Shown: positions 17,484 through 26,782, numbered from the stretch's first letter. The stretch: 64,000 nt of DNA from Thermostichus sp047461615 (GCF_047461615.1 NZ_JANSHI010000006.1:62001-126000); one strand, 5' to 3'. The notes: generated from the sequence alone by a model not told the origin. Translations and numbers: made by a program.

Positions 17484-18494
17484 TTACAGACTAAGGGCCA
17501 CCTTGCGGGCCAATTCCGCCATGCGGTTGGCGTAGCCCCATTCGTTGTCGTACCAGGCCAGAACCTTTACCTGGGTGCCGTCCACCACCAGGGTTGAGAG
17601 GGCATCCACAATGCTGGAGCGGGGATCTCCCTTGAAATCCACGGAAACCAAGGGCAACTCCTCATAGCCCAGGATGCCCTTGAGTTCGCCCTCGGCTGCC
17701 GTTTTTAAGAGACGATTAACCTCTTCCACGCTGGTAGGCCGCCTCACCTCAAACACGGCGTCGGTCAAAGAGGCATTCAGCAGGGGCACGCGCACCGCAA
17801 TGCCGTTGAGCTTGCCATTTAACTCGGGGTAGATAAGGCCAATGGCTGTGGCAGAACCGGTGGTGGTGGGCACCAAGGAGAGCAAAGCCGAGCGGGCTCG
17901 CCGCAGATCCTTGTGGGGAGCATCCACCAGCGTTTGAGTGTTGGTAACAGCGTGGACGGTGGTGATCACCCCGTGCAGGATGCCGATCCCCTCGTGGATG
18001 ACTTTCACCAAGGGGGCCAAGCAGTTGGTGGTGCAGGAGGCGGCGGTGAGCAGGTGGTGGCGGGACGGGTCGTAGAGGTGGTCGTTGACGCCCATGACAA
18101 TGTTGAGGGCCTCTTTGTCCTGGACAGGGGCAGCCACAATGACCTTGCGCACCCCGGCCTTGAAGTAGGCCTCCAGCCCTGCGGCTTTCACAAACTTCCC
18201 TGAGCACTCCAGCACCAGGTCGATCCCCAACTCAGCCCAGGGCACTTCGCCAGGAGATTTGCACTCGCTAAAGGTCAGGATTTTGTCCTGGATGCGCAAC
18301 TTCTGGTCAGATCCCTCGATGTCGAGGTTCCAGCGGCCCTGCACCGAGTCGAACTTAAGCAAGTGAGCTGCGGCAGCAGGCCCGCCCTTGATCTCGTTGA
18401 TGTGGGCAAACTCCAGCTCCGGCCAACCCCAAGCTGCCCGCAGCACCAAGCGTCCAATGCGGCCAAAACCATTGATGCCTACCCGCGCCGCCAT
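17484..18494 (-). CDS. gap: ArsJ-associated glyceraldehyde-3-phosphate dehydrogenase
   Basis: 336 aa. NAD fold MAARVGINGFGRIGRLVLRAA, catalytic cysteine in TAASCTTNCLAP (~residue 154), and WYDNEWGYANRMAEL at the end. The INEIKGGPAAAAHLLKFDS stretch is characteristic of the ArsJ-linked GAPDH group rather than the Calvin-cycle Gap2. The ATG at 18494 is preceded by GGAAGGAGAGGGGG; the frame extends upstream but without family similarity. Forms a pair with arsJ; ahcY lies 103 bp upstream on the same strand. Confidence 0.9.
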   Translation of the reverse strand: MAARVGINGFGRIGRLVLRAAWGWPELEFAHINEIKGGPAAAAHLLKFDSVQGRWNLDIEGSDQKLRIQDKILTFSECKSPGEVPWAELGIDLVLECSGKFVKAAGLEAYFKAGVRKVIVAAPVQDKEALNIVMGVNDHLYDPSRHHLLTAASCTTNCLAPLVKVIHEGIGILHGVITTVHAVTNTQTLVDAPHKDLRRARSALLSLVPTTTGSATAIGLIYPELNGKLNGIAVRVPLLNASLTDAVFEVRRPTSVEEVNRLLKTAAEGELKGILGYEELPLVSVDFKGDPRSSIVDALSTLVVDGTQVKVLAWYDNEWGYANRMAELARKVALSL

Positions 18495-18597
18495 CCCCCT
18501 CTCCTTCCAACGTGCAGCTAGGGAGAACCCCGCCCAGAGCTTATCAGAAGCACCCCTGCATTTCAAGTTGGGAAGTTGGGCAGCAGCGGTGTGTATT

Positions 18598-19878
18598 TTA
18601 GGTTCCTACAGTCCAGGTGTTGCTGTACTCAATCTGCTCCGGGGTGAGGCTGTCGATCTGGACCCCCATGGCCTTGAGCTTAAGGCGGGCAATGGCCTCA
18701 TCCACCTCAGGAGGGATGGGGTGCAGCCCTGGAGCCAGCCGACCTCGGTTTTTCACCAGGTACTCGCAGGCCAGCGCCTGGTTGGCAAAGCTCATGTCCA
18801 TAACGCTAGCCGGGTGGCCTTCGGCAGCAGCTAGGTTGATGAGCCGGCCCTCTCCCAGCACGAATACCGATTTGCCCGATTGAAGACGGTACTCTTCCAC
18901 GAAGGGGCGTACTGTCTGCCGGGAAACGGCTCGCTCCTGCAGGGCCCCTAGGTCAATCTCGATATCGAAGTGGCCGGCGTTACAGACCATTGCCCCATCC
19001 TTCATGGCGTCGAAGTGCTCGCCGCGGAGGACATGCTTGTTGCCCGTGACTGTGATGAACAGATCCCCCAGGGGGGCAGCCTCGGCCATGGGCAGAACGC
19101 GAAAGCCGTCCATGACCGCTTCCAGGGCCCGCGCCGGGTTGACCTCGGTCACGATGACCTGGGATCCCATGCCGCGGGCTCGCATCGCCACTCCCCTGCC
19201 GCACCAGCCATAGCCGGCCACCACCACCGTCTTCCCGGCCAGGAGAAGGTTGGTACAGCGCAGAATCCCGTCTAGGGTGGATTGGCCAGTGCCGTAGCGG
19301 TTGTCAAACAGGTGTTTGGTTGCAGCGTCGTTAACGGTCATCACTGGGAAGCTGAGCACCCCCGCCTTCAGCATGGCCCGCAGGCGCACCAAACCGGTGG
19401 TGGTCTCCTCCGTGGTGCCGATGAGCTCGGAGAGCTGCTCCTGCCGATGCTGCACCAGCTCCGCCGTTACATCGCCGCCGTCGTCGATGATGAGGTTGGG
19501 GCGGTGATCCAGGGCAATCTGGACATGGCGGCGGTAGGTTTCCACATCCTCCCCCTTGATGGCAAAGACTGAGAGGCCGTAGTCGGCCACCAGGCTAGCG
19601 GCCACATCGTCTTGGGTGGAAAGAGGGTTGCTGGCAATGAGGACGCTCTCGGCTCCACCCGCCTGCAGAGTCAAGGCCAGATTGGCAGTTTCGGTAGTGA
19701 CATGACAGCAGGCCACTAGACGCAGGCCAGCCAAGGGCTTTTCTTGGGCAAAGCGCTCCCGAATCTGGGCCAGCACCGGCATCTCCCGCGCCGCCCACTG
19801 AATCCGCTGCTTGCCCAAGGGAGCAAGGCTCAGATCCTTGACTTCATGCTTAGGTAGAGACAGAGTAGCACTGCTCAT
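18598..19878 (-). CDS. ahcY: S-adenosylhomocysteine hydrolase
   Basis: 426 aa. It contains VACCHVTTETANLALTL, NLIIDDGGDVT, the NAD-binding VVVAGYGWCGRGVA, MVCNAGHFDIEID and NLAAAEGHPASVMDMSF. It reversibly splits SAH to homocysteine and adenosine, keeping SAM-dependent methylation going. The start at 19878 gives MSSATLSLPKHEVKDLSLA, normal for the family. Divergent from ruvX. First of a same-strand row with gap and arsJ; co-transcription is possible but not shown. Confidence 0.95.
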   Translation of the reverse strand: MSSATLSLPKHEVKDLSLAPLGKQRIQWAAREMPVLAQIRERFAQEKPLAGLRLVACCHVTTETANLALTLQAGGAESVLIASNPLSTQDDVAASLVADYGLSVFAIKGEDVETYRRHVQIALDHRPNLIIDDGGDVTAELVQHRQEQLSELIGTTEETTTGLVRLRAMLKAGVLSFPVMTVNDAATKHLFDNRYGTGQSTLDGILRCTNLLLAGKTVVVAGYGWCGRGVAMRARGMGSQVIVTEVNPARALEAVMDGFRVLPMAEAAPLGDLFITVTGNKHVLRGEHFDAMKDGAMVCNAGHFDIEIDLGALQERAVSRQTVRPFVEEYRLQSGKSVFVLGEGRLINLAAAEGHPASVMDMSFANQALACEYLVKNRGRLAPGLHPIPPEVDEAIARLKLKAMGVQIDSLTPEQIEYSNTWTVGT

Positions 19879-19934
19879 GAGAAGACTCCCAACGAGGACT
19901 CCAGACAGGGAGAGGCCGTTCCAATGTCGCCAAG

Positions 19935-20426
19935 ATGGAAACCCGGATGTCCACAAGCCTGAACTATTCTCCCACAAGGGAGCCCTTTTCGGCGCTGGGG
20001 CTGGATGTGGGCGATCGCCGCATTGGTGTCGCCGGCTCCGATGGGCTGGGGCTATTGGCCACTGGCCTGGGGGTGATCCAGCGCCGCTCCCTCGCAGAAG
20101 ATATCGCTCAAGTGCAGGCGTGGATTCGCCGCCGCCAGGCCACCGTGGTGGTGGTTGGGATCCCTCTTTTGGCCGATGGCTCGGTGGGATCCCAAGCCCG
20201 CAAGGTGCAGCGCTTTGTGCAGGCTCTCCAGGCGGCTGTGGATTTACCCATAGAGACAGTTAACGAGTACCTAAGTACCGTGCAGGCGGAGTGGGATCTG
20301 CGCCAGGCAGGGATACCCGCCAAAGCCCAGAAGGGTTTAATCGATCAGCAGTCGGCGGCCGTGATTTTACAAACTTGGCTGGATGAGCGGCGCTACCGCT
20401 CCACCTCAAAGGCTCCCTGCCGATAG
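19935..20426 (+). CDS. ruvX: RuvX/YqgF-family putative pre-16S rRNA nuclease
   Basis: 163 aa RNase-H-like fold. Motif 1 ALGLDVGDRRIGVA, then VVVGIPLLADGS and C-terminal IDQQSAAVILQTWLDE. The usual DERLTT motif reads NEYLST: the Asp is Asn, but the neighbouring Glu is kept. The family matures the 16S 5' end and was formerly called a Holliday-junction resolvase. An ATG at 19947 is an alternative start. The 3' end overlaps yraN (opposite strand) by 34 bp. Confidence 0.88.
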   Translation: METRMSTSLNYSPTREPFSALGLDVGDRRIGVAGSDGLGLLATGLGVIQRRSLAEDIAQVQAWIRRRQATVVVVGIPLLADGSVGSQARKVQRFVQALQAAVDLPIETVNEYLSTVQAEWDLRQAGIPAKAQKGLIDQQSAAVILQTWLDERRYRSTSKAPCR

Positions 20427-20800
20427 TCGACTAAAGCGTAGCCACCACCAGGCCGATATTCCACGAGGGCCACATCGAAGCGGCAGGCTGCTTCCGCTAC
20501 CTGGGGATGCTGGCTCAGGAAGGCTTGGGCAGCTTGGATCAAGCGCTGCTGTTTCCGGGTCCCAACTGCCAAAAGTCCGCCCTGATCCCAGCCCTGGCCG
20601 CGGCGGGTTTTAACTTCCACAAAAACCAGCAGCCCTGCCTTGTAGGCCACCAGATCTACCTCCCCCCACTGACAACGCCACCGCCGGGCCAGGATCTGCC
20701 AGCCTTGCCCTTCCAGGTACCGCTGCACGCAGGCCTCCCCGGCCCTGCCAGCCTCTTGAGGGGCGGTGTGCTTGCGCCTAGTGGGCAGAGCCGTTGCCAT
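20393..20800 (-). CDS. yraN: YraN/UPF0102-family putative endonuclease
   Basis: 135 aa. AGRAGEACVQRYLEGQGWQIL, WGEVDLVAYKAGLLVFVEVKTRRG carries the D-(x)n-E-x-K nuclease core of the UPF0102 family, which is Holliday-resolvase-like in fold. Function is not established. The ATG at 20800 lies within the last 23 bp of an upstream 40-codon membrane-protein gene, indicating translational coupling. Convergent overlap with ruvX. Confidence 0.85.
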   Translation of the reverse strand: MATALPTRRKHTAPQEAGRAGEACVQRYLEGQGWQILARRWRCQWGEVDLVAYKAGLLVFVEVKTRRGQGWDQGGLLAVGTRKQQRLIQAAQAFLSQHPQVAEAACRFDVALVEYRPGGGYALVDYRQGAFEVER

Positions 20801-20900
20801 GATACTTGTCAGTGTCGTAGAAGCCGTTGCGGGTGCCAAAGTAGAAGCTTGCCAAAGAGAGGATCAGGGCAACCGCCACCAAGATCGATTTTGCCTCCAC
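20778..20900 (-). CDS. 40-aa single-pass membrane protein coupled to yraN
   Basis: GTG start at 20900 with GGGAG about 11 nt upstream. The product begins MEAKSILVAVALILSLASFY (one transmembrane helix, residues 5-21) and ends FGTRNGFYDTDKYHGNGSAH. The hydrophilic tail looks conserved-type and resembles small cyanobacterial thylakoid proteins in layout, though I cannot name a family. Overlaps yraN by 23 bp. Too short for most gene callers. Confidence 0.55.
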   Translation of the reverse strand: MEAKSILVAVALILSLASFYFGTRNGFYDTDKYHGNGSAH

Positions 20901-21036
20901 GCGGTTTTCTCCCACCTTTGTCCTCAGCCATGATAGCCTAACCCGCCGCCACCCCCTACCCTTGGTTGAGGCAGAATGGGAGGAGCGTCGCTACTGCTTT
21001 TTGCCTCTCAAGCTTACCGTTTTCCTGCAGCCTCCT

Positions 21037-21897
21037 ATGTCTTCCACGCCCTCTATGCCAACTGCTTCCAGCGAGCCTCGCATCCTCTTGGGCCTGCGGG
21101 CCGACGAGTTTCGCCATCCAGTGGATCTGCAAGCCACCCGCTCTCTGCAGCAACTGCCGGGCCTAGGCCTGCTAATTCAAAACTTGCTTGGCTCCACGGC
21201 GGGGGAGATGTTTTACCTGGATAACATTGCCTCCAGCATCCAAATCAACGAGCAGCAGTTGCCGGAAGTTTACCAGCTTTTGGTTCAAGCCTGCCGCATT
21301 TTGGATCTGGAGGTGCCCCAGCTCTATGTGCGGCAAAACCCTGTGCCCAACGCCTACACTTTTGCCATGCAGGGGAAAAAGCCTTTCATTGTCTTGCACA
21401 GCTCCCTGCTGGATTTGCTGGAGCCAAAGGAACTGCAAGCTGTCATTGCCCATGAACTGGGCCATCTCAAATGCAACCACGGCGTCTATCTGACGATGGC
21501 CAACCTTCTCGTGCTCTCCACCAGCTTGCTCCCCTTTGGCGGCCTGTTCTACCGCGCCCTGCAGGATCAACTGCTGCACTGGCTGCGCTGTGCTGAGTTT
21601 ACCTGCGACCGGGCAGCGCTGCTGGTTACCCAGGACGCCAGAACCGTAATCTCAGTGCTGATGAAGCTGTGCGGCGGCTCGCCGCAGTTGGCCGCCAAGC
21701 TCAACGTGGATGCCTTTCTGGAACAGGCCCGCACCTACGAGGAGCTGGATAGCGATCTCTGGCAACTGGAGCTCAAGCAACTCCAAACCCTTGGCCGTAC
21801 CCATCCGTTGCCGGTGCTGCGAGCCCGAGAGATCGAGCGCTGGTTCCGCAGTAACACTTATCAGCAAATTCTCGAGCGGCACGGCGTCCCCGCGTTC
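21037..21897 (+). CDS. M48-family metallopeptidase
   Basis: 287 aa. IAHELGHLKCNH carries the zinc motif HELGH (~residues 139-143), followed by a hydrophobic stretch LTMANLLVLSTSLLPFGG and the third-ligand helix RCAEFTCDRAALL. Upstream LQLYVRQNPVPNAYTFAM-like sequence is typical of HtpX/Ste24-type peptidases in cyanobacteria. Likely a membrane-associated quality-control protease. ATG 21037 is preferred over an upstream GTG. Eleven bases precede the next gene, so an operon is likely. Confidence 0.87.
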
Positions 21898-21908
21898 TAG
21901 AAACCAGG

Positions 21909-22820
21909 ATGGCTCTTCTCGAAGCGCCGCTTGGCCCGCCTCTGATCTTGGGAGAGGTTCTTCTGGATTGCTTCCCTGACAGGGTGGTGCTGGGAGGAGC
22001 CGCTTTGAATGTGGCCTGGAACCTCAAGGGACTGGGGTTGGATCCCCTCCTGATTAGCCGCATTGGCCAGGATGAGGCAGCAGAACAGGTGTTGAGGGCG
22101 CTGCGGCGGCAGGGGCTACGTCTAGAGGGGCTGCAGCGGGATCCAGCTCACCCCACCGGTCAAGTCCAGGTCACCCTCGACAGAGAGGGAATCCCAACCT
22201 TTGCCATCCTGCCGGAGCAGGCCTATGACTTCATCGAGCTGGATCCGGCTGTCCTTAGGGCCTTCCAGCCCAGCCTCCTCTACCGGGGTAGTCTGGCCGC
22301 ACGGCAAGAGTCAGCCCACCGCCATTTCCAGGAGGCCATCCTGGCTTTAGGCTGTCCGGTGTTTTTGGACCTCAACTTGCGGGATCCCTGGTGGCACCCA
22401 GGCCCCATCCGGGAGATGCTGCGCACCTGCACTTGGCTGAAGCTCAACCAGGCGGAGCTAGAGCAAGTGGTTCAGCTGGAAGGGATCCCTGGCGGGGAGG
22501 TGGTGGAGCAGGGGCAGCTCTTGCGGGCGCAGTTGGGCCTCAAGGGCTTGTTCCTAACTTTGGGGGCTGCAGGCGCGTTCTTGTTTACGGCTGAGAGGGT
22601 GTATCGGGCGGAGGCGGTGCCAGCGCTACGGCTGGTGGATACAGTAGGGGCAGGGGATGGGTTTAGCGCTGTGGCCATCCTAGGCCTGCTGCGAAGGTGG
22701 CCAGAAGCAGTACTGCTGCAGCGGGCAGTGGAGTTTGCCGCAGCCATCTGTGGAGTTGCGGGGGGTGCACCCCAAGACCCAGAGTTCTATAGCCCTTTCC
22801 GCCAGCGGTGGGGGCTCTAG
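21909..22820 (+). CDS. PfkB-family carbohydrate kinase
   Basis: 303 aa ribokinase-like fold. VVLGGAALNVAWNLKGLG is the N-terminal PfkB signature region and LRLVDTVGAGDGFSAVA the C-terminal one with the catalytic Asp (~residue 252). Probably a fructokinase or related sugar kinase; the substrate is not decidable from sequence. Nearly adjacent to the M48 peptidase upstream (8 bp gap after its stop), and convergent with the ABC exporter (3 bp gap). Confidence 0.85.
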   Translation: MALLEAPLGPPLILGEVLLDCFPDRVVLGGAALNVAWNLKGLGLDPLLISRIGQDEAAEQVLRALRRQGLRLEGLQRDPAHPTGQVQVTLDREGIPTFAILPEQAYDFIELDPAVLRAFQPSLLYRGSLAARQESAHRHFQEAILALGCPVFLDLNLRDPWWHPGPIREMLRTCTWLKLNQAELEQVVQLEGIPGGEVVEQGQLLRAQLGLKGLFLTLGAAGAFLFTAERVYRAEAVPALRLVDTVGAGDGFSAVAILGLLRRWPEAVLLQRAVEFAAAICGVAGGAPQDPEFYSPFRQRWGL

Positions 22821-22823
22821 GAG

Positions 22824-24551
22824 CTACTGAAACTGGCGCCAGTGGAGCTGGGCGTAGCGTCCTCCTTTAACCAGGAGCTCGCGGGGGTTGCCCTGCTCTA
22901 GAAGTTGCCCCTCTTCGAGGACAAAAACGCGATGGGCGCTGCGCACCGTGGAGAGGCGGTGGGCAATAACAAAAACGGTACAGCGCTGCATGAGCCGCTG
23001 CAGGGCCTCCTGCACCAAGGCCTCTGACTCGTTATCCAAAGCGGAGGTCGCCTCGTCCAGGATGAGAATCTTGGGGTTGAGCAGCACAGCGCGGGCAATA
23101 GCTAGCCGCTGCCGCTGACCGCCAGAGAGGGTGATCCCACGCTCGCCGATTCGGGTGGCGTAGCCCTCAGGCAGGCTCTCAATGAAGCTATCAATATTGG
23201 CCACCCGGGCCGCCTGGCGCACTGCCTCCAGGTCAACGTGCTCCTGGCCATAGGCGATGTTGCTGGCAATGGTGCCGGAAAAGAGGGTAATCTCCTGGGG
23301 GACGATGCCAATTTGGCGACGCAAACTTTTGAGGGTGACGGTGCGGATATCGATGCCGTCGATGCGAATACACCCCTGCTGCGGATCGTAGAAGCGAGGG
23401 ATCAAATTCACCAAAGTCGACTTGCCGGCCCCGGAGGATCCCACTAGAGCAACAATCTCGCCGGGAGCTACCTGAAAGCTGATGTCTTTAAGCACCGGCT
23501 GACCCGGCTTGTAGGCAAAGGAGACCCGATCGAACTCCACCCAGCCCTGAATCGGCGGCAGGGGGCGGGCGCCAGGCAGCTCGCGCACGCGGGGGCGGGT
23601 ATCTAGGAGCTCAAAGATCCGCTCCACGGAAGCCTCCCCTTGCTTTAGGTCGCTGTAGTTATTGGTGATGTGGACAATGGGATCGATGAGCAGAGCCACC
23701 CCCGCAATGAAGCCGAGGAACTGGCTGCCGGTCAGGTTGCCCTCGCTAATCTGCCAGCCCCCTACCCAGAATACCCCCAGGACGCTCATGGCGTAGAGAA
23801 AGCCCACCACCGGGTCTTGGATGGCTTTGACCTGTTCGGTTTGAAAGCGAGCCAGGCGGTTGCTTTCGGCCAGGGCGCTGAAGCGGCGGATCTCGTAGTC
23901 CTCGGCAGCAAAGGCGCGGGTGAGGCTGACGGCGGCAAAGACTTCCGTTAACAGAGAAGACAGGTCGGCCATGCTCTCCTGGTTGCGGCGAGAGCGCTGC
24001 AGCAGCCGCTCTCCAAACCAACTGATCAAGGCGCCCATCAGGGGAGCAATCACCAGGGTGGCTAGGGTGAGGATGCCGTTGAGGTAGAACAAGTAGGCCA
24101 CCACGGCTAGGATGGTGAGCACGCTGGGGATAAAGCGGTGGAAAAACCGCTGTACCACCTCCCCCACCCGATCCAGGTCGCTGGTGAGGCGATAGACAAG
24201 GTCACCCGTGCGGCTCCCGGAAAAATAGTCCACGTCCAATCCTTGCAAGTGGGCGTAGACCCGCTGCCGCAGCTCCAACACCATCTGCAGGGAGGCCCTG
24301 GCCATGAGGGTGTCCTGGCCGTACTGGAAGGCGCCACGCACTAAGAAGAACACCACCCCAATCAAGGCCGACGTCCGCAGTTGCCTGAGATCCCCAGCGC
24401 CAATGGAGCGAGCCACCCACTCGATCAAGTAGGCAAGGGCAGGCATGGTGAGGACAAAGCCGAGGGTACAGACTAGCCCCAGCAGCAACATCCACAGATG
24501 GGGCCGAATGAAGGGAAAGAGACGGCGATAGCTACGCAGCGGCTGCACCAA
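22824..24551 (-). CDS. ABC exporter, fused permease/ATPase (MsbA-like)
   Basis: 575 aa. N-terminal six-helix domain (LLLGLVCTLGFVLTMPALAYL onward) to ~residue 310. Then the nucleotide-binding domain with Walker A ALVGSSGAGKSTLV, signature TLSGGQRQRLAIARA, Walker B ILILDEATSALD and FVIAHRLSTV. A half-transporter working as a homodimer; lipids or a peptide/drug are possible substrates. Stands between genes on the opposite strand and DUF2227. Confidence 0.9.
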   Translation of the reverse strand: MVQPLRSYRRLFPFIRPHLWMLLLGLVCTLGFVLTMPALAYLIEWVARSIGAGDLRQLRTSALIGVVFFLVRGAFQYGQDTLMARASLQMVLELRQRVYAHLQGLDVDYFSGSRTGDLVYRLTSDLDRVGEVVQRFFHRFIPSVLTILAVVAYLFYLNGILTLATLVIAPLMGALISWFGERLLQRSRRNQESMADLSSLLTEVFAAVSLTRAFAAEDYEIRRFSALAESNRLARFQTEQVKAIQDPVVGFLYAMSVLGVFWVGGWQISEGNLTGSQFLGFIAGVALLIDPIVHITNNYSDLKQGEASVERIFELLDTRPRVRELPGARPLPPIQGWVEFDRVSFAYKPGQPVLKDISFQVAPGEIVALVGSSGAGKSTLVNLIPRFYDPQQGCIRIDGIDIRTVTLKSLRRQIGIVPQEITLFSGTIASNIAYGQEHVDLEAVRQAARVANIDSFIESLPEGYATRIGERGITLSGGQRQRLAIARAVLLNPKILILDEATSALDNESEALVQEALQRLMQRCTVFVIAHRLSTVRSAHRVFVLEEGQLLEQGNPRELLVKGGRYAQLHWRQFQ

Positions 24552-24593
24552 GGGCCATCCAAAAGGCTTCTGCCCCGATCAGCTTAGCGGAGA

Positions 24594-25187
24594 TTAGCTC
24601 CTCAACGGCTGCCGGGATCCCCTCCTAGCAGCTTTTTTGCGGGATCTGAGGGAAACTGGCTCTCCTTTGGCCTCCCCCTGCCATCTTTTGCGCCAACGGC
24701 GCCAGCGGGAGACCAGGCAATCGCTAAGGCTGTGGTTGACAGATCCCAGCTCCAGCCCTAGGCCCACCCACCCCAGGGTCTCGGCGTGGGCTTGCAGCCA
24801 CTGCCAGAGGTTGTCCCGCCAGATCCCCGGCTGCCACGGCCACCAGCCCAGGTGGGATCCCAACCAGGCGGCGGTCAGGCCTACCCCTGTCACCCACAAG
24901 CCCAGGTAGAGCAGCCGCAGAGCAGTGCCCACCAGCGGCCCGTGGGACCAGAAGGAGCGGTGCCGCAGCCAGCGGCGGTAGGGAAGCCAAATCCAGCGCA
25001 GGAACAGCCAGCGGCGATACTGGCGAGAGTCAGTGTCCAGATCCCCGGAAAACATCAGGCCGCTGAAGAGATAGGCCGACCCCACCGCCAAAGCCACAGC
25101 GGCACTGTTGCCCAGCAAAGCCGCTGCCAAGGTAATGCCGGGAGCTGTCCAGAGGATGAGGCGATCGTGGGTGGATCCCCAGGGCAT
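24594..25187 (-). CDS. DUF2227-family cyanobacterial membrane protein
   Basis: 197 aa. MPWGSTHDRLILWTAP, LFSGLMFSGDLDTDSRQYRRW and RWLRHRSFWSHGPLVGT form a conserved His/Asp-rich set typical of the family annotated as DUF2227 metal-binding protein. Two to three hydrophobic segments are present and the C-terminus is very basic. Resembles membrane YdjM-like phospholipid-processing folds in motif layout, which is inference. Downstream of panE-like on the same strand. Confidence 0.8.
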   Translation of the reverse strand: MPWGSTHDRLILWTAPGITLAAALLGNSAAVALAVGSAYLFSGLMFSGDLDTDSRQYRRWLFLRWIWLPYRRWLRHRSFWSHGPLVGTALRLLYLGLWVTGVGLTAAWLGSHLGWWPWQPGIWRDNLWQWLQAHAETLGWVGLGLELGSVNHSLSDCLVSRWRRWRKRWQGEAKGEPVSLRSRKKAARRGSRQPLRS

Positions 25188-25217
25188 AAAGAGCGCAGCC
25201 CTCCCCTGGAGCTGAGT

Positions 25218-26195
25218 CTAGCCGCAAGTGGGGGAAAAAGCAGGGATCCCTCGATTGAGGCGATCCAACACCTGCAACTGCCGGTAGAGCATCTCCACCC
25301 GCGGCATTTGGACTCCAGCCTGCTGGGCATAGCGGAGAGGGTTGGCAAAAATAGCCTCCAGCTCCAGGGGACGCTTGCGCTCGTAGTCAATCTTCATGCT
25401 GGTGCGGTAGGGGACCATCTTCTCGGTGTTAGCCAGCATCTCGGGAATTAGGGAAGGGGGAAGCCGGCGACCACAGGCCGCAGCTCCCTCCACCACCTCT
25501 TGCATCAGGGCTTCTGCCAGGGCGCGGGCTTCCGGATCCCGGATCATCTGCTGGGTGTCGGCATTGAAAACAACCGAGAGGCCATTGAAGGGAATGTTCC
25601 AGACCAACTTCTGCCAGCGGGCCTCCATCAGATCCGGCGAGAGGGAGGTAGGGATCCCAGCCCGTCGAAAATCGGCCTGGATCTGTTGCAGACGGGGCGT
25701 GATCCCCTGGGGGGCATAGCCAGGGCCATATTCGGCCAGCAGTACCGAGCCATAGTCGAGGTGGCGGATATGGCCAGGGCCAACTTTATTGGAGCTAATG
25801 AAACAGAGGCCACCCACGACGCGCTCAGGGCCGACACAGTTGGCAATCTCCGGCTCTGCGCCCAAGCCGTTTTGCAGCAGGATCACCACGCCCTTTTCAG
25901 CCAGCACAGGCGGCAGCAGCCGGGGCAGAAGGTGATTTTGGGTGGCTTTCAGGGCCACGATTACTCCCTCACAAGGGGGCATTGCCTCCACGGAGGCGTA
26001 GGCATTGACCTGGGGCAGGTGAAAGTCTCCCCAGCAGGATTCCACCCACAAGCCGTTTTGGCGCACCTGCTCGTAGTCGCTATGGAGCAGGAAATGCACC
26101 TCAAAGCCGGCCTGCTGTAGCTTGGCCCCGTAGAATCCTCCCACGGCGTCACTGCCCAAAACCGCATAGCGGCGGCTTTCCGGCAACTGGGACAT
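25218..26195 (-). CDS. panE: 2-dehydropantoate 2-reductase-family protein
   Basis: 325 aa. Rossmann N-terminus YAVLGSDAVGGFYGAKL carries a GSDAVG variant of the usual GxGAxG. VIVALKATQNHLL, LLQNGLGAEPEIA and the C-terminal domain KLVWNIPFNGLSVVFNAD with KIDYERKRPLELEAI fit ketopantoate reductases. Expected to reduce ketopantoate to pantoate with NADPH for CoA, but the variant nucleotide motif means a related oxidoreductase role is possible. It lies 47 bp downstream of pyrR. Confidence 0.75.
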   Translation of the reverse strand: MSQLPESRRYAVLGSDAVGGFYGAKLQQAGFEVHFLLHSDYEQVRQNGLWVESCWGDFHLPQVNAYASVEAMPPCEGVIVALKATQNHLLPRLLPPVLAEKGVVILLQNGLGAEPEIANCVGPERVVGGLCFISSNKVGPGHIRHLDYGSVLLAEYGPGYAPQGITPRLQQIQADFRRAGIPTSLSPDLMEARWQKLVWNIPFNGLSVVFNADTQQMIRDPEARALAEALMQEVVEGAAACGRRLPPSLIPEMLANTEKMVPYRTSMKIDYERKRPLELEAIFANPLRYAQQAGVQMPRVEMLYRQLQVLDRLNRGIPAFSPTCG

Positions 26196-26242
26196 CGCAA
26201 AACCTTGAGCCGATATCCCCACCCTAGCGCACTCTGGAGAGC

Positions 26243-26782
26243 TCACTCAGGATCAGGGTTGATCAGCAGCACCCGCTCCTCGCCGTCGGTTTCGCGCAGG
26301 TGCACCTTGACCATTTGCTCGGGAGTTGTGGTCAGCCTATGGCCGCAGTAATCCGGCTGAATGGGAAAGTGCCGATGGCCGCGGTCAATCAGCACGGCCA
26401 AGCGCACCCGTTCTGGGCGCCCAAAGTGGTTCAGGGCCTCCAAAGCCGCCCGAACAGTGCGGCCGTGAAAGATAACGTCGTCCACTAGCACCACCTCTTG
26501 GCCAGTGAGATCCCGGGGCATTTCACTGCGATCGGGAGTGCGCAGCCGGCCAGAGCCCAGGTCGTCGCGGAAGAAGGTGATGTCCAACTCCCCTACCTGG
26601 GGCGGTATCCCAAACAGCTCGGCTATGCCATCCCGGAGCCGGTAGGCCAAAGGCACCCCGCGGGTGCGGATGCCGATCAACACCAGCCTGTCCAGGTGGG
26701 GGTGATCCCTGCCAATGGCCGCCGCCAAAGCCGCCATTTGCCTAGCCATCTCCTGGGCATTGAACACCTCGGTTGTGGACAT
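26243..26782 (-). CDS. pyrR: PyrR, bifunctional pyrimidine regulator/UPRTase
   Basis: 179 aa PRTase fold. The PRPP-binding motif VVLVDDVIFHGRTVRAAL is intact, with LVLIGIRTRGVPLAYRL earlier and LIDRGHRHFPIQPDYCG later. In Gram-positives PyrR binds pyr mRNA leaders; in cyanobacteria the regulatory target is unclear and uracil phosphoribosyltransferase activity is the safer call. No pyr genes are in the window. Confidence 0.92.
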   Translation of the reverse strand: MSTTEVFNAQEMARQMAALAAAIGRDHPHLDRLVLIGIRTRGVPLAYRLRDGIAELFGIPPQVGELDITFFRDDLGSGRLRTPDRSEMPRDLTGQEVVLVDDVIFHGRTVRAALEALNHFGRPERVRLAVLIDRGHRHFPIQPDYCGHRLTTTPEQMVKVHLRETDGEERVLLINPDPE

